NCBI RefSeq assembly: GCF_905147045.1
Contig: NC_065916.1
Span: forward strand, 6,116,468-6,180,467
DNA: 64,000 bases
Reading direction: 5' to 3'
Source: Nymphalis io
Taxonomy: Eukaryota > Arthropoda > Insecta > Lepidoptera > Nymphalidae
Positions 1 through 11,100 of the stretch are shown here, in pieces. The translations under genes were made by a program, and so were the position numbers. The notes below the pieces were generated by a model. The model worked only from the letters and a program-made list of their open reading frames with translations, was not told the DNA's origin and did not search any database. The stretch's first letter is position 1. Each line of letters starts with the position of its first letter.

Positions 1-100
1 TCAGTTACCAAGGTTGGCGGCGCATTGGCGATGTAAGCGATGGTTAACATTTCTTACAATGCCAATGTCTATGGGCGTTGGTGACATTAGGTCACCATAA
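1..100 (+). repeat. Family B repeat, 3' portion cut by window edge
   Basis: The sequence matches the second half of the family B unit (the stretch around 'gcgcattggcgatgtaagcg' through 'tctatgggcgttggtgac') that recurs through the window. It begins before position 1. No gene is seen in 101-325. Confidence 0.8.
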
Positions 101-325
101 AAACTATCGTTTGAGTAGTTAATACGTGAAAACTTAACAAACAAACCCACGTTCGCATTCATAATTACTAATAACTAAAGATGAACATTTGTTTGTAGGT
201 TTTAACAGTTAGTGGCTCTCCAACTCTAACTCTACTCTTGGACACATTCGCCGAGCATTTGATCGTTCTAATTGCACTCGTGTTTTCACACGCCTGCGCA
301 CTTGAATAATCAGCACGACCAAATC

Positions 326-642
326 AGTACAGTACAGTAACAGCCTGTGAATGTCCCACTGCTGGGCTAAGGCCTTCTCTCCTTTTTTGAGGAGAAGATT
401 TGGAGCTTATTCCACCACGCTGCACCAATGCGGGTTGGTGGAATACACATGTGGCAGAATTTCAGTGAAATTTGACACACGCAGGTCCCTTCACGATGCT
501 TTCCTTCACCGTCAAGCACAAGATGAATTATAAACGCAAATTAAGCACAAGAAAATTCAGTGGTGCTTGCTCGGGTTTGAACCCACCATCATCGGTTAAG
601 ATTCACGCGTTCTAACCACTGGCCATTACCATTTTGGCCAAA
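326..642 (-). repeat. Family A tRNA-derived SINE, near full length
   Basis: Read on the minus strand this is the family A unit: a tRNA-like head with Pol III A and B box matches, a body, and a tail ending in 'ggctgttactgtactgtact'. The tail is the repeated 'cagtacagtacagtaac' at the plus-strand left end. The head is somewhat diverged. Confidence 0.85.
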
Positions 643-701
643 TCACCAATGGGAAATTATTTACACGTAACACCCCGTCTTGTTGCTTCTATTTAAGAGT
701 A

Positions 702-1312
702 TACAGGGTTACAGGGTAATACGTCACGATCCTTTTAAAGGGTTATAGTTCAGGACAATAGCTATCAAATGACCCCCAAAATGCTTATGCAAAAGTGTAT
801 CGTTTACGAGTTATTAATTTTTAATATTTTTTTTATTTAAAGGATGTTTAAGATTCTAAAATTCAATAAAAAAAAATCAACGTATTTTCCCTATTTTTTT
901 TTGTATTTCTTGCTAGGGTACATCCTAGTTAATAATAACCAGTTATAAAACAAAAACAATCTTCAAGCATTTTTAAATTACAGATCCAAAACTGTACAAC
1001 TTTTCGATTTTTAATTTTGATTCTTTAAGTTACTCGCAATTTTTTTGTAAAAATCACTATGGCTCTTATCGTGCGGATCATTTTAAAAACATCTGCGTTT
1101 CCTTAGCTATCCATCGGTACATAAAAAGTACAGTAACAATCATAAACTCAGGAGAAAATTAGATAACAAAGAGACCAGGTAGGAAATTCTAAGAAATGCT
1201 ATTGTTAAGAAATTAAATCTGGATCAAAGACAAAAGGACCTCAATGCAAAGTAGTTAAAGATTATTTTTAATAGGGGTAATAGGTAAAAAAGGAGAGATA
1301 AACCAGAGCTGT
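702..1312 (+). repeat. Left terminal inverted repeat (611 bp)
   Basis: Pairs base for base with 2801-3411 in reverse complement in the stretches compared. One difference is visible near the tip ('acgtcac' against 'atgtcac'). Ends inward at 'agagctgt'. Confidence 0.92.
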
Positions 1313-1396
1313 CATTGCAATTTTTAATTTAAATCAAAAACAAAATACTTAATCTTTTTAGTTACTCCATACTTTCGAAATTACACTGTTTATTAT

Positions 1397-2544
1397 TCAT
1401 AATTCGTGTTCAAAATGAGATCCCCTATTTCGTATACAAATACGCATTCTTTTTCTTAATTCACTTTTTACTACAACACTACTCAAGCTATGTCGAATAG
1501 AATTTGCAGCATTCATTATTCTTGTTTTGAGTTCTTCAATTGTTTCTACTGGTGAAACATCATAAACCAGGCTTTTCATATGCCCCCAGACATAATAGTC
1601 CATCGGAGTCAAATCTGGACTTCTCGCTGGCCATGGGATTGGTCCTCCTCTGCCAATCCATCTATTACGATAATTGCTGTCTAGCCACTGTCTTACGTAC
1701 ATTCGAAAGTGTGCGGGGCAACCATCATGCTGGAATATCATTCTCTGCCTAATTTCAGCGAAACATTTTCGAGTAACTCATGCAGGATTTCTCTAAGCAA
1801 GCTTTCATAACTTTCACCATTTAAGTTATCAGGTAGGAAATGTGGCCCAATAAGATTATCATTGATAATCCCCATTCAGACGTTTACCGAGAAACGTCTT
1901 TGGGAACCGCTTAATCGCTTTTTGTGAGGGTTTCCCTGTTCTTTTTGAGACCAATATCGAATATTGTGGTAGTTAGTAATACCATCTTTGTCAAACTTTG
2001 ACTCGTCTGTCCATAAAATTTTTCTCAAAAAATTGGGATTTTCTGCATCACAGTGTAGCATAAATCGGCAAAAATCTAAACGTCTTGCAGGATCTCCTTC
2101 TTCAATCACGTGTACGGGTGTGTAATGATAGGGATACAATCCAGCCGCGTGGACAGTAAACCAGACTCTCCATTGAGATACGCCCAGTCGGTTTGCCACA
2201 ATATTGGTGGAAACTGTAGGGTCCTCTCGAAAATGACGAATAATTACATCTTCTTCATCTGGAGAACGGACACGAGGGCGTCCGGAATCAGATTGTCTCC
2301 TTTGCACGCGACCAGTTTCTCTAATTCGACGATACAAACCAATAAAGACACTATTGTCAGGTGTCCGGCGATCCGGAAATCGACGATTATACTCACGACG
2401 AGCAGCTGCGGCACCACATTCACCGTTACAATATCCATAGCAAAATAAGATGTCAGCGTATTCCTCATTAGAGTACGGACGACGAGAAGAATTTTGTTCT
2501 GCAGCCATAATAGTCCTTTTTACGCGCCAAGTTATCATAAACAC
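1397..2544 (-). pseudogene. Transposase with DUF4817-like N-terminus and DD41D spacing, inactivated
   Basis: Two ORF blocks belong to one transposase. The upstream block (2544-1876; likely start at 2508) has an N-terminal helix-turn-helix region of the DUF4817 type (YSNEEYADI...RREYNRRFP), a second HTH-like stretch, and the first catalytic aspartate in WTDESKF. The downstream block (1741-1397) has the second aspartate in FQHDG and the third in SPDLTPMDYY. I count 41 residues between the last two, i.e. DD41D spacing as described for rosa-type mariner relatives. Two lesions separate the blocks: an in-frame TGA at 1876-1878 where the family usually has Trp, and a 1-nt-type frameshift near 1745. 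The element is therefore non-autonomous as it stands. Subfamily placement is inferred from spacing only. Confidence 0.88.
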
Positions 2545-2800
2545 AAATCACAAATTCCTTTTAGCTAGCCGAGTCACGAAGTTGTAAGAAACAGAGTCCA
2601 GTAAACGAAGCGGTTTTTTTCAAAAATTTAAGAGATCAATATTCACTAAAGCGCGTCCACACTATACGAGCAGTGCAAGTACAGTGAGTATTATGTACCC
2701 CGACAAGGTTTTATTACTCTTATTCCTAAAAGAAATGAGATAAAAGGAAATTAGAAAAAATGACGGTAAATTCAAAGGAATTGATAATAGTATTCCACAA

Positions 2801-3411
2801 ACAGCTCTGGTTTATCTCTCCTTTTTTACCTATTACCCCTATTAAAAATAATCTTTAACTACTTTGCATTGAGGTCCTTTTGTCTTTGATCCAGATTTAA
2901 TTTCTTAACAATAGCATTTCTTAGAATTTCCTACCTGGTCTCTTTGTTATCTAATTTTCTCCTGAGTTTATGATTGTTACTGTACTTTTTATGTACCGAT
3001 GGATAGCTAAGGAAACGCAGATGTTTTTAAAATGATCCGCACGATAAGAGCCATAGTGATTTTTACAAAAAAATTGCGAGTAACTTAAAGAATCAAAATT
3101 AAAAATCGAAAAGTTGTACAGTTTTGGATCTGTAATTTAAAAATGCTTGAAGATTGTTTTTGTTTTATAACTGGTTATTATTAACTAGGATGTACCCTAG
3201 CAAGAAATACAAAAAAAAATAGGGAAAATACGTTGATTTTTTTTTATTGAATTTTAGAATCTTAAACATCCTTTAAATAAAAAAAATATTAAAAATTAAT
3301 AACTCGTAAACGATACACTTTTGCATAAGCATTTTGGGGGTCATTTGATAGCTATTGTCCTGAACTATAACCCTTTAAAAGGATCGTGACATATTACCCT
3401 GTAACCCTGTA
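2801..3411 (-). repeat. Right terminal inverted repeat (611 bp)
   Basis: Reverse complement of 702-1312. It begins inward at 'acagctctgg' and ends in 'gtaaccctgta' before the right TA. Confidence 0.92.
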
Positions 3412-3413
3412 TA

Positions 3414-3800
3414 CCTGATTATTTTATCCCCGAGAGAATTGAAATCATATTTCTACTTTCTAACATTCTCGTCATCATTTTACGCGGTCATTAAAATATA
3501 TAGGTACTTATTTATTAAGGTAATAGGTATTAGGTTTATTTATTTATAAGTCTTGTGTAAATAAAATAATTATTTAGTAATTACCTTTGATTGTTTGTAG
3601 TGTATCGATCGTTTTAATTGTTTGACTTTTAAATGTATTCGCTTTCTCCAACTTTTCGACGCAATTGGTGCATATATATTTGAAATAGTTTGACACCTAA
3701 AATAATTAATATATAAAATAATCTTAGTTATAAATAATCACCTAAAAAGCACGCAAAGATAATATAGAATTATTTAAACAAAAAGTCAAACATAATTTTC
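3414..3800. other. AT-rich stretch, no feature seen
   Basis: Low-complexity AT-rich sequence between the transposon and the ZAD exon. It is probably intron of the ZAD gene, since the exon's donor faces this way. Confidence 0.5.
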
Positions 3801-3820
3801 AATTATATTAAAAAACTAAC

Positions 3821-4048
3821 CTTCACATCAAAGCAGGTTTCAAGCATTTGCCCGTATGTTTCTTCATTATTTGCATAAGCAACAAATAGGTCGCATAAAT
3901 CATTAGTATTCATGCAACTAATACAACCTACAAATTCGTCTTCTTCCTCCATATTTAGCCTTTTCGTGAACTTTTTAACAAGGAGTTCGTCGCTCTGTTT
4001 AGATTTCGAACTCCCCGCGTTTGTTTGACAGAAGAAGATCATTTCGTC
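3821..4048 (-). CDS. ZAD-type zinc-finger gene, single exon (partial)
   Basis: The minus-strand frame contains CISC, then LCDLF, then YGQMLETC and a V-K-V end. This order (C-x2-C, L-x2-LF, Y-x2-ML-x2-C, I/V-x-V) is the first half of a ZAD (zinc-finger-associated domain), the N-terminal dimerisation module of many insect C2H2 transcription factors. The exon ends at a good donor (GTGAAG then gttagt, boundary 3821/3820). It opens either at an acceptor at 4049-4050 (polypyrimidine tract then AG) or at an in-exon ATG; the ATG at 3950-3952, just before an acidic stretch, suits a ZAD N-terminus. The second Cys pair and the fingers must lie in further exons, probably left of the window. The mariner-type element sits downstream, presumably in the intron. 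Without the second Cys pair the call is probable, not certain. Confidence 0.6.
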
Positions 4049-4050
4049 CT

Positions 4051-4737
4051 AAAAAAAATAAGAAAAATGTATATTATTGTTTTTTTTTTCAACTTTATTT
4101 ATTAAAATAATATATACATACAATATAATTTATGTAATGTATGATTCTTTATTTTTGGCGTTTGCTATTTTTCTTTTAAGATAACATTTTTATGGTTTTT
4201 TTTATCTGTGCAGTATTAATACTAATGTTGTTCGTCATCGTTTATTACCCTTTTTTATTTATTGCTCTGTAATCATAATGATATTATTTCGACGAATCAA
4301 AATGAACTACTAAGTATTAAAAGGCATTATGAATGAAAAAATATCAGTTGTATCTAACAATATGGTAAAAACAAAATAATACATAAGCGGTTGTGTTCAG
4401 TTTAAGCAAAAATACAACAAGTTTAATTCGTTAATAAGACAACACAAATGAATTGTCACAACCGTGAGTGACTCATATTGTGTTTTATTTATAGAAATAC
4501 ATATTTGAAGTCCTATCTAGTATTCAACAAGTGTTAGTTACAGAAATTTGGAATACGTAAATAAATTTAAAAATTTAAAAATTATTATTTAAAGAAATGA
4601 ATAATATTGATTTATTTTATAAATTACTCTTTGTACATTAGCAAATTTTCTTACTTCAAATAAATCAACTGCTACAAAAATTATCTACTAGATGAACGAT
4701 ACTAGGTGAACGTAGATATATTCTTTTAATTCAATAT
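4051..4737. other. AT-rich intergenic or intron stretch
   Basis: No ORF, repeat of the named families or RNA gene could be recognised here. Confidence 0.4.
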
Positions 4738-4812
4738 ACAGTAACAGTAACAGCCTATAAATGTCCCACTGCTGGGCTAAAGCCTCCTCTCCTTTTTTGA
4801 GGAGAAGGTTTA
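4738..4812 (-). repeat. Family A SINE, tail fragment
   Basis: Only the last ~75 bp of the family A unit is present ('cagtaacagtaacagcc' then the conserved 'cccactgctgggcta' stretch). Confidence 0.8.
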
Positions 4813-5152
4813 AATTCAATATATATTAAAATATAATTAAAACTGGTGACTTTTTATCATGAGGCTGGCAATGTATTAATTCTGTCATCTGTCATAACAA
4901 GTCAATTGCGTGCTATTATCGCTTCGAGTATACAAATAAACATCGTATCAGTATTTAAATTTATCGCCTCGTTCTCGGGTTGTATTATTTAAACGATATG
5001 AGAATAGAAAGCAGTCGAGTGAGCTTAAACCTAGTCACATCCTCGATGAGCGGTCACTGACCTTTTCCAAGTGAAATGAATTAAAATATATATGGAAATT
5101 AATATTTTACTTTTTCGTAGTGTTATTGTGTTGTGAAAAAAAAATCTTCAAG

Positions 5153-8100
5153 ATGAAATTAAAAATAGACAAAGGTCTTTTGCCTATAAAGATCCATTTT
5201 TTCTTTTTCTTCGCTGGTAAGTTCATTAAAACTATTAATTAAATTTATGATTCAGTAATTGTATAACCCGCAATCTCTGATAATTTATAATATAAATTGA
5301 TAACAATTTGTAATATTAATATTATTTTAATTTATTTGGTTGCAATATTGTAATCTTACATTGCTTATCTATTAAAATTTAAATACCATTTTCAAATATT
5401 AAAAAAATATTACAAGAGAGTATATTTTCATTATTACTATATAAAAATAACTGAACGCGATTGTTTAAAGTTAATAGTTTTGTTATCCTTTTGTAATACA
5501 ATCTATACCCCATTGTTGTATAAAGGACTTACAGACTTAACATTGTCTGATAACAAGATTAATGAGAGTATGTAAACTGTCTGTATCATCAATGTGAAAG
5601 GAACAGTTTCTAGAAAAATCTTTAACAATTTGCGAGATTAATTATACAAGATATTAGCTACTCATCACATGAATCACTCAAACGTTGAAAATGTTAATTT
5701 TAAAATGTTAAAAGTGTTTAATTGCGAGTTTTAAACTGTTGGAAAAAATCCTACAGAAATAATAGTTGAATTATTAAATGGATAATATATAATACATTAA
5801 ATTAAAATATACATTTTTATAAAGGCTCCTACCTCCTTTATATTAGAACTATAGAGCTGATATGGTCAATTAGTGTCTACAACCCGCCTAATTTGTTTTT
5901 ATATATCATCTCATGCTAAGTGACGAAGGGAAATATTGTGAGGGAACCTGCATGTGTCGGTTGAAATTCTGCCTCAATATTCTCCATACATCCCGCATCA
6001 TCAATGAGGAGAGGATTTACCAAACATTGGTATATTTTTAAACATTTTTGAAAAGTTTGTTTTTTATTTATTAAAACTCATTTCTGGCTTTGCTCATGTG
6101 TGAAGAAGACAGTGGGTGTAAGATACTTTATGCCCTATCCTGTACTCCTCATGTGTATGTACAATTTCATGACAATTGTTTGAGTAGTTCAGACATTAAA
6201 TCGTAACAAATAAACATATAATATTAGTAAAGGATTTTTCCCGTCTGTACTGGCCGTCGTCGCGTTTGGACTCTACTACCACTTACCATCAGCTGGAGTA
6301 GAGTCATTTGCCCTCCCGGCGAATATAAAGAAAAAGGATTAAGCGTTATTTAATTATAATCTTTTATTTTCAAGTTATATGGAACTTATTTATATATGGA
6401 AGTGTGTTTTAATTTTTTCTTTATATACAAATGAAAACACAAATATCAATAATAGAACAAACTCAAAATTACATTTATGATATTAGTTAAAGGATAGGAT
6501 ATACATATATGTTATAAAATTATATTTATTGTAATAGTTGTGCATGTATTTCGTTCTATGTACAATCAGCCTTATATACTATCATTAAATGCCAAGGTCA
6601 AGGTTCCAAATTGTCATTCCCCCAGTCATTTTACACTTAGCCCCACGATTTATCAATTTATCCCATTTTGAATCTTATGTATCACACATAAGGATGGTTA
6701 TTGAACTCTGAATGTTTAGCTTGGGATTTTCCCACTAGCGTATTTAGTTGTAAGCGTATCCAAGTAGTATTAGATTTAGGTTTTGCCCCCCTCTTGAAAA
6801 TCCATGATTAAATTTATATAATAATGAACTTTAATAATATTTGGATCTGATCAACAATAAAGCCAGGCCCAGAATTGGATATCCAAGTACTTTCACATTA
6901 GAGGACCATTCATATTGGTAGGGAAGAAAGCTGGCCCATAAACCGGTTTCTTAGTGGCCTAGGAATAAGTCTGAAGACAGTTTAGCCAACTGCGCAGGAT
7001 TTATAATAGTGTACAAAGTGTGAGCGCAAACACTGGTGGACTCGCTATTATCGTACATAATCCGATGTTATGGCAAGCAGTTCAGGCGCAGGATCAACGG
7101 CTTTACGTGATTTCCAAGGCACTGGAGAGTTCACACTTCCGACTTCCAAACAAAACCCAATAACTTTTAAGGTTCCGTCCTGGGGTTTGAACCTGACCTG
7201 CGGCCTTATATCTAGTTACTTAACCAGCGAGGCAGTCAACCTTACATAACTCGTTTACAGTTGAGCTAATGCTTAAGCTTAAGTTTCATTATAGGATCTC
7301 CCACAGCAAATAGTAGATTAAGTGTATATCTTTCGCGTCTTATCAATATGATAACACAGATAAAATTGAAACGTTGAGATTAAACTTGTTGCTATAATCA
7401 GAGAATATCAACATCATTCGTTTCATCTTATAATCTAAAAACTAACTGGATAGGTACCACCCACTCATCACAATATCTACCGCCTAACAACCATACTCAG
7501 TATTGTTGTGTTACGGTATATAGGCTTTCAGACGGCCCTATGGAGGACGGCAGCCGGGATGGCCTCGCGCTGCCGTACGCATTAGCGAGGAGTGCAGGGG
7601 GCGACATTCGCCCCCTGATGAGAGCTCCGCCGAGCCACGATTTGCTCCACAGCAAAGCACGGGAGAGGCCGCGGATGCGTTATATCAACACGATCCCGCA
7701 GCCTCTCCGATCCCTGCTGAGGACGGCCATCGCAGTGGGTTTAGTGGGTAAGAATCCTACATAACCCGGTTCCAACCCCATAGAACCCGGGTTCCTTTCT
7801 GAAAGTTTCCACTGCGTGAAAAAAAAAATAGGCTGACAGCCATTATTACAGGCACAAAGGACCTAACTTCTTAGTTCCTAAAGTTAGTGACGGATTGGTG
7901 ACGTAAGAAATGGTTAATATTTCTTAAAACTCAAATGTTAATGGGCAGTGACTTGACAGTCTATCAACCTATTATAAATTATATTTATTTTTTACTAGAA
8001 TACCAACAAAGTAAACACTACACATCACTAGTATAAAAATAAAAACGGTTATTAATACATATACAGATTAAATGCTGCCTTAATTATATATAGACGATAA

Positions 8101-11100
8101 CTACATTTAACAATAGCAATTTGAATAAGCTCTTGATTGAATGAATATAAAAAAAATATATGTACGGGCTGGTTGGCGTGGTTGGTAGATACTTGCCTTT
8201 TCGCCGAAGTTTGTGGGTTCAATTTCTAGCCAGGACAGACATTTGTGTGCATGAACATGTCTGTTTATCCTGAGTCGGGGTGTCAATTATCTATATAAGT
8301 ATATATTTGCAAAAGAAAAGTAGTATATGAAGTATATCAGTTGTCTGGTTTCCATAGTACAAGCTCTGCTTAGTTTGGGATCAGATGGCAATGTGTGTTA
8401 ATGTCCCAGGATGTTATTATTATTATATTTGAAATAGTAACCGATTATAAAAAAGTACAATTAAGTTGTTTTATGTATGGCTAGATAGTTTTTTTTTAAA
8501 CAGACAACTGTTAACATTTTGGAGGTGAAGTTTGAAGGTTTATACCAATTGTCATAGCGAATTGAACGGTATGGAAGTTGAATACTGTGTAGTGGTAAGC
8601 TACAAGTGGATAGTATAAAGACATACAGACACAAAAAAGTGAATTACTAGCTTCCCATCCCGACGTCGTACTAAAATAAGGATTTTTATCCCATGCTCTT
8701 ATTTAATGTACGAGTTATTAACATACGTATATACATATATATATTATGTATAGATATAAACAACGTACACGAAAAAAGGCTTTGTTTAGTTTACCCTTTT
8801 TAAAAACTAATTATACGCGAAATTCCTATATATATGGAGTTTGTTAAGAAATAAAACACTAAATTTTCTAATATAGACATATTTACGGAATCAATCGCTA
8901 ACTTTAGGTTTCTGTTAGACCCTATAAATACCTAATTCTTTAATTTAAATTTCCCCTTCTCTCATGTTTTTTTTTATTATTATTAATAATAATTATACGC
9001 AGACTTAGTTTTTTCTGCTCTAATTATGTTTTACTTATAATTGGATACTTGACTGGTATGTGTGCTAATGTTAATATTATAGTTCTAAGTATGAATGTAC
9101 TGTTTGTTTACCAAATAAATAATAATAAAAAAAAAAAACATCCGTACAACATGCAAGAAAAAAGGAAAAAGGGGAAGTCCCCATGTGGATATCATTTGTT
9201 TTATTGTCTTATTTCCAACGAGATTGAACATTGAAAACATTATGTAACTTTTTCTTGTCTAGCCATATAATTACATTATCTAATTGAATACTCTAAAGAT
9301 TATTGTTATCGTAATGATAATGGCTATAATCACCATAATTATATGACACTATTGTTTAATAAAATAACCGTTATGACGGCTTTATCTGTGGGTTTTCAGG
9401 AGTGACGATTTAAACAGTACTGTCTTCTTCTTTCGAATGTCGAATCAATGTTGTCAGAAAGGGATAAGTTGTATAAGGAAACACCCATTGGATATTATTA
9501 AGTTCGCAAGTTGATAGAATATTTTATTTAAAATTAATTTCAATGGAAGGAATTAAATAAAAGATATGCTTAAAATAAATGCAAGGTTATCAGGTCGCGA
9601 GTGATGATTCGATCGACTGACTTATTAAAAGTAACAGCCAACCCCGGATATAAGACACCGGCTTACGATCTACTGTAACCTTTTTAAGTAAAAAAACGTA
9701 TATATTATCAATCAATCAATCAATCAACAGCCAATCGTTGTCCACTGCTGAACATAGGCCTCTCCCAAGGTGCGCCAAAGCTCCCTGTCCTCCGCCTTCC
9801 GCATCCAGTTGGTGCCCGCCACCTTCTTAAGGTCGTCGGTCCACCTGGCTGGAGGGCGCCCTACGCTGCGCTTGCCGATTCGCGGTCTCCACTCTAGGAC
9901 TCGTCTGCTCCAACGGCCATCGGTCCTACGACATACGTGACCAGCCCACTGCCACTTCAGCCTGCTAATTTTGCAAGCTATGTCGGTGACTCCGGTTCTT
10001 TTCCGGATAATCTCATTTCTGATCTTATCCTTCAAAGATACTCCGAGCATAGCTCGCTCCATAGCACGCTGAGCGACTTTGAATTTGTGGACTAGTCCCG
10101 CAGTTAGTGTCCACGTTTCGGCACCGTATGTCATGGCAGGTAAGACGCATTGGTTGAAGACTTTCGTCTTCAAACATTGCGGTATAGACGACTTGAGGAC
10201 TTGACGAAGGTTGCCAAATGCTGCCCATCCCAAGCGAATTCTTCGATCGGCTTCCTTCTCGAAGTTGTTCCTACCGACTTGTATTATCTGTCCTAGGTAG
10301 GTATATTCACTAACAACTTCGAGAGGTTTCCCCTCGACGTATATCGGTCCCGGCACGACATGCCTATTGAACATGACCTTGGTCTTGTCCAAGTTCATAC
10401 CGAGACCGACACACCGGGAAGACTCGCCTAGGCTACGCAGCATTTCGGTGAGTTGTTCCAGCGACTCTGCTATGATGACGATATCGTCGGCAAATCGAAG
10501 GTGTGAGATGTACTCGCCGTTTACATTGACTCCATACCTAGTCCAATCCAGCGTTTTGAAAACGTCTTCCAACGCGTTGGTGAACAGTTTCGGGGATATT
10601 ACATCCCCCTGTCTCACCCCTCTGCGCAGTTGGATCGCCTTCGTCTTACAGTCCTGGATGTGGACAGTCATTGTAGCGGCGTTGTACAGACATCTCAGTA
10701 CCTCGATATATCTCCAATCGATATGACATCTCTGCAATGAGTCGAGCACTGCCCAGGTTTCGATGGAGTCGAAGGCTTTCTCGTAGTCCACAAATGCCAT
10801 ACACAACGGCTGATTGTACTCTTCGGTCTTCTGCACAATCTGCCGAACAGTATGGATGTGGTCCACGGTGCTGTAGCCTGATCGAAAGCCGGCTTGCTCT
10901 GGGGGCTGGAACTCGTCAAGTCGTCTGGCGAGACGGTTCGTGACGACTCTTGAGAACAGCTTATACACGTGACTCAGGAGGGAGATTGGTCTGTAGTTTT
11001 TCAAGAGGGTTTTATCACCTTTCTTGAAAAACAGTACCACCTCACTCCCGCTCCACGTTTCCGGGGTCTTGCCATGTTGGATGACGGAATTAAAGAGGCT

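Larger units (their letters stand above)
700..3413. mobile_element. Tc1/mariner-superfamily transposon with 611-bp TIRs
   Basis: The element proper runs 702-3411 and is flanked by TA at 700-701 and 3412-3413, the duplication typical of this superfamily. Its ends read 'tacagggttac' and its reverse complement. Arms 702-1312 and 2801-3411 are both 611 bp and look nearly identical in the parts compared. The interior holds one transposase gene on the minus strand, broken by a stop and a frameshift. Near-identical arms suggest a fairly recent insertion, so the copy may have been mobilised in trans or may have died after landing. Confidence 0.93.

Noticed and set aside
7540..7764. 74-aa plus-strand ORF in the GC island
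   Set aside because: It lies in a repeat that recurs at 13.3 kb, and the frame has no recognisable motif.
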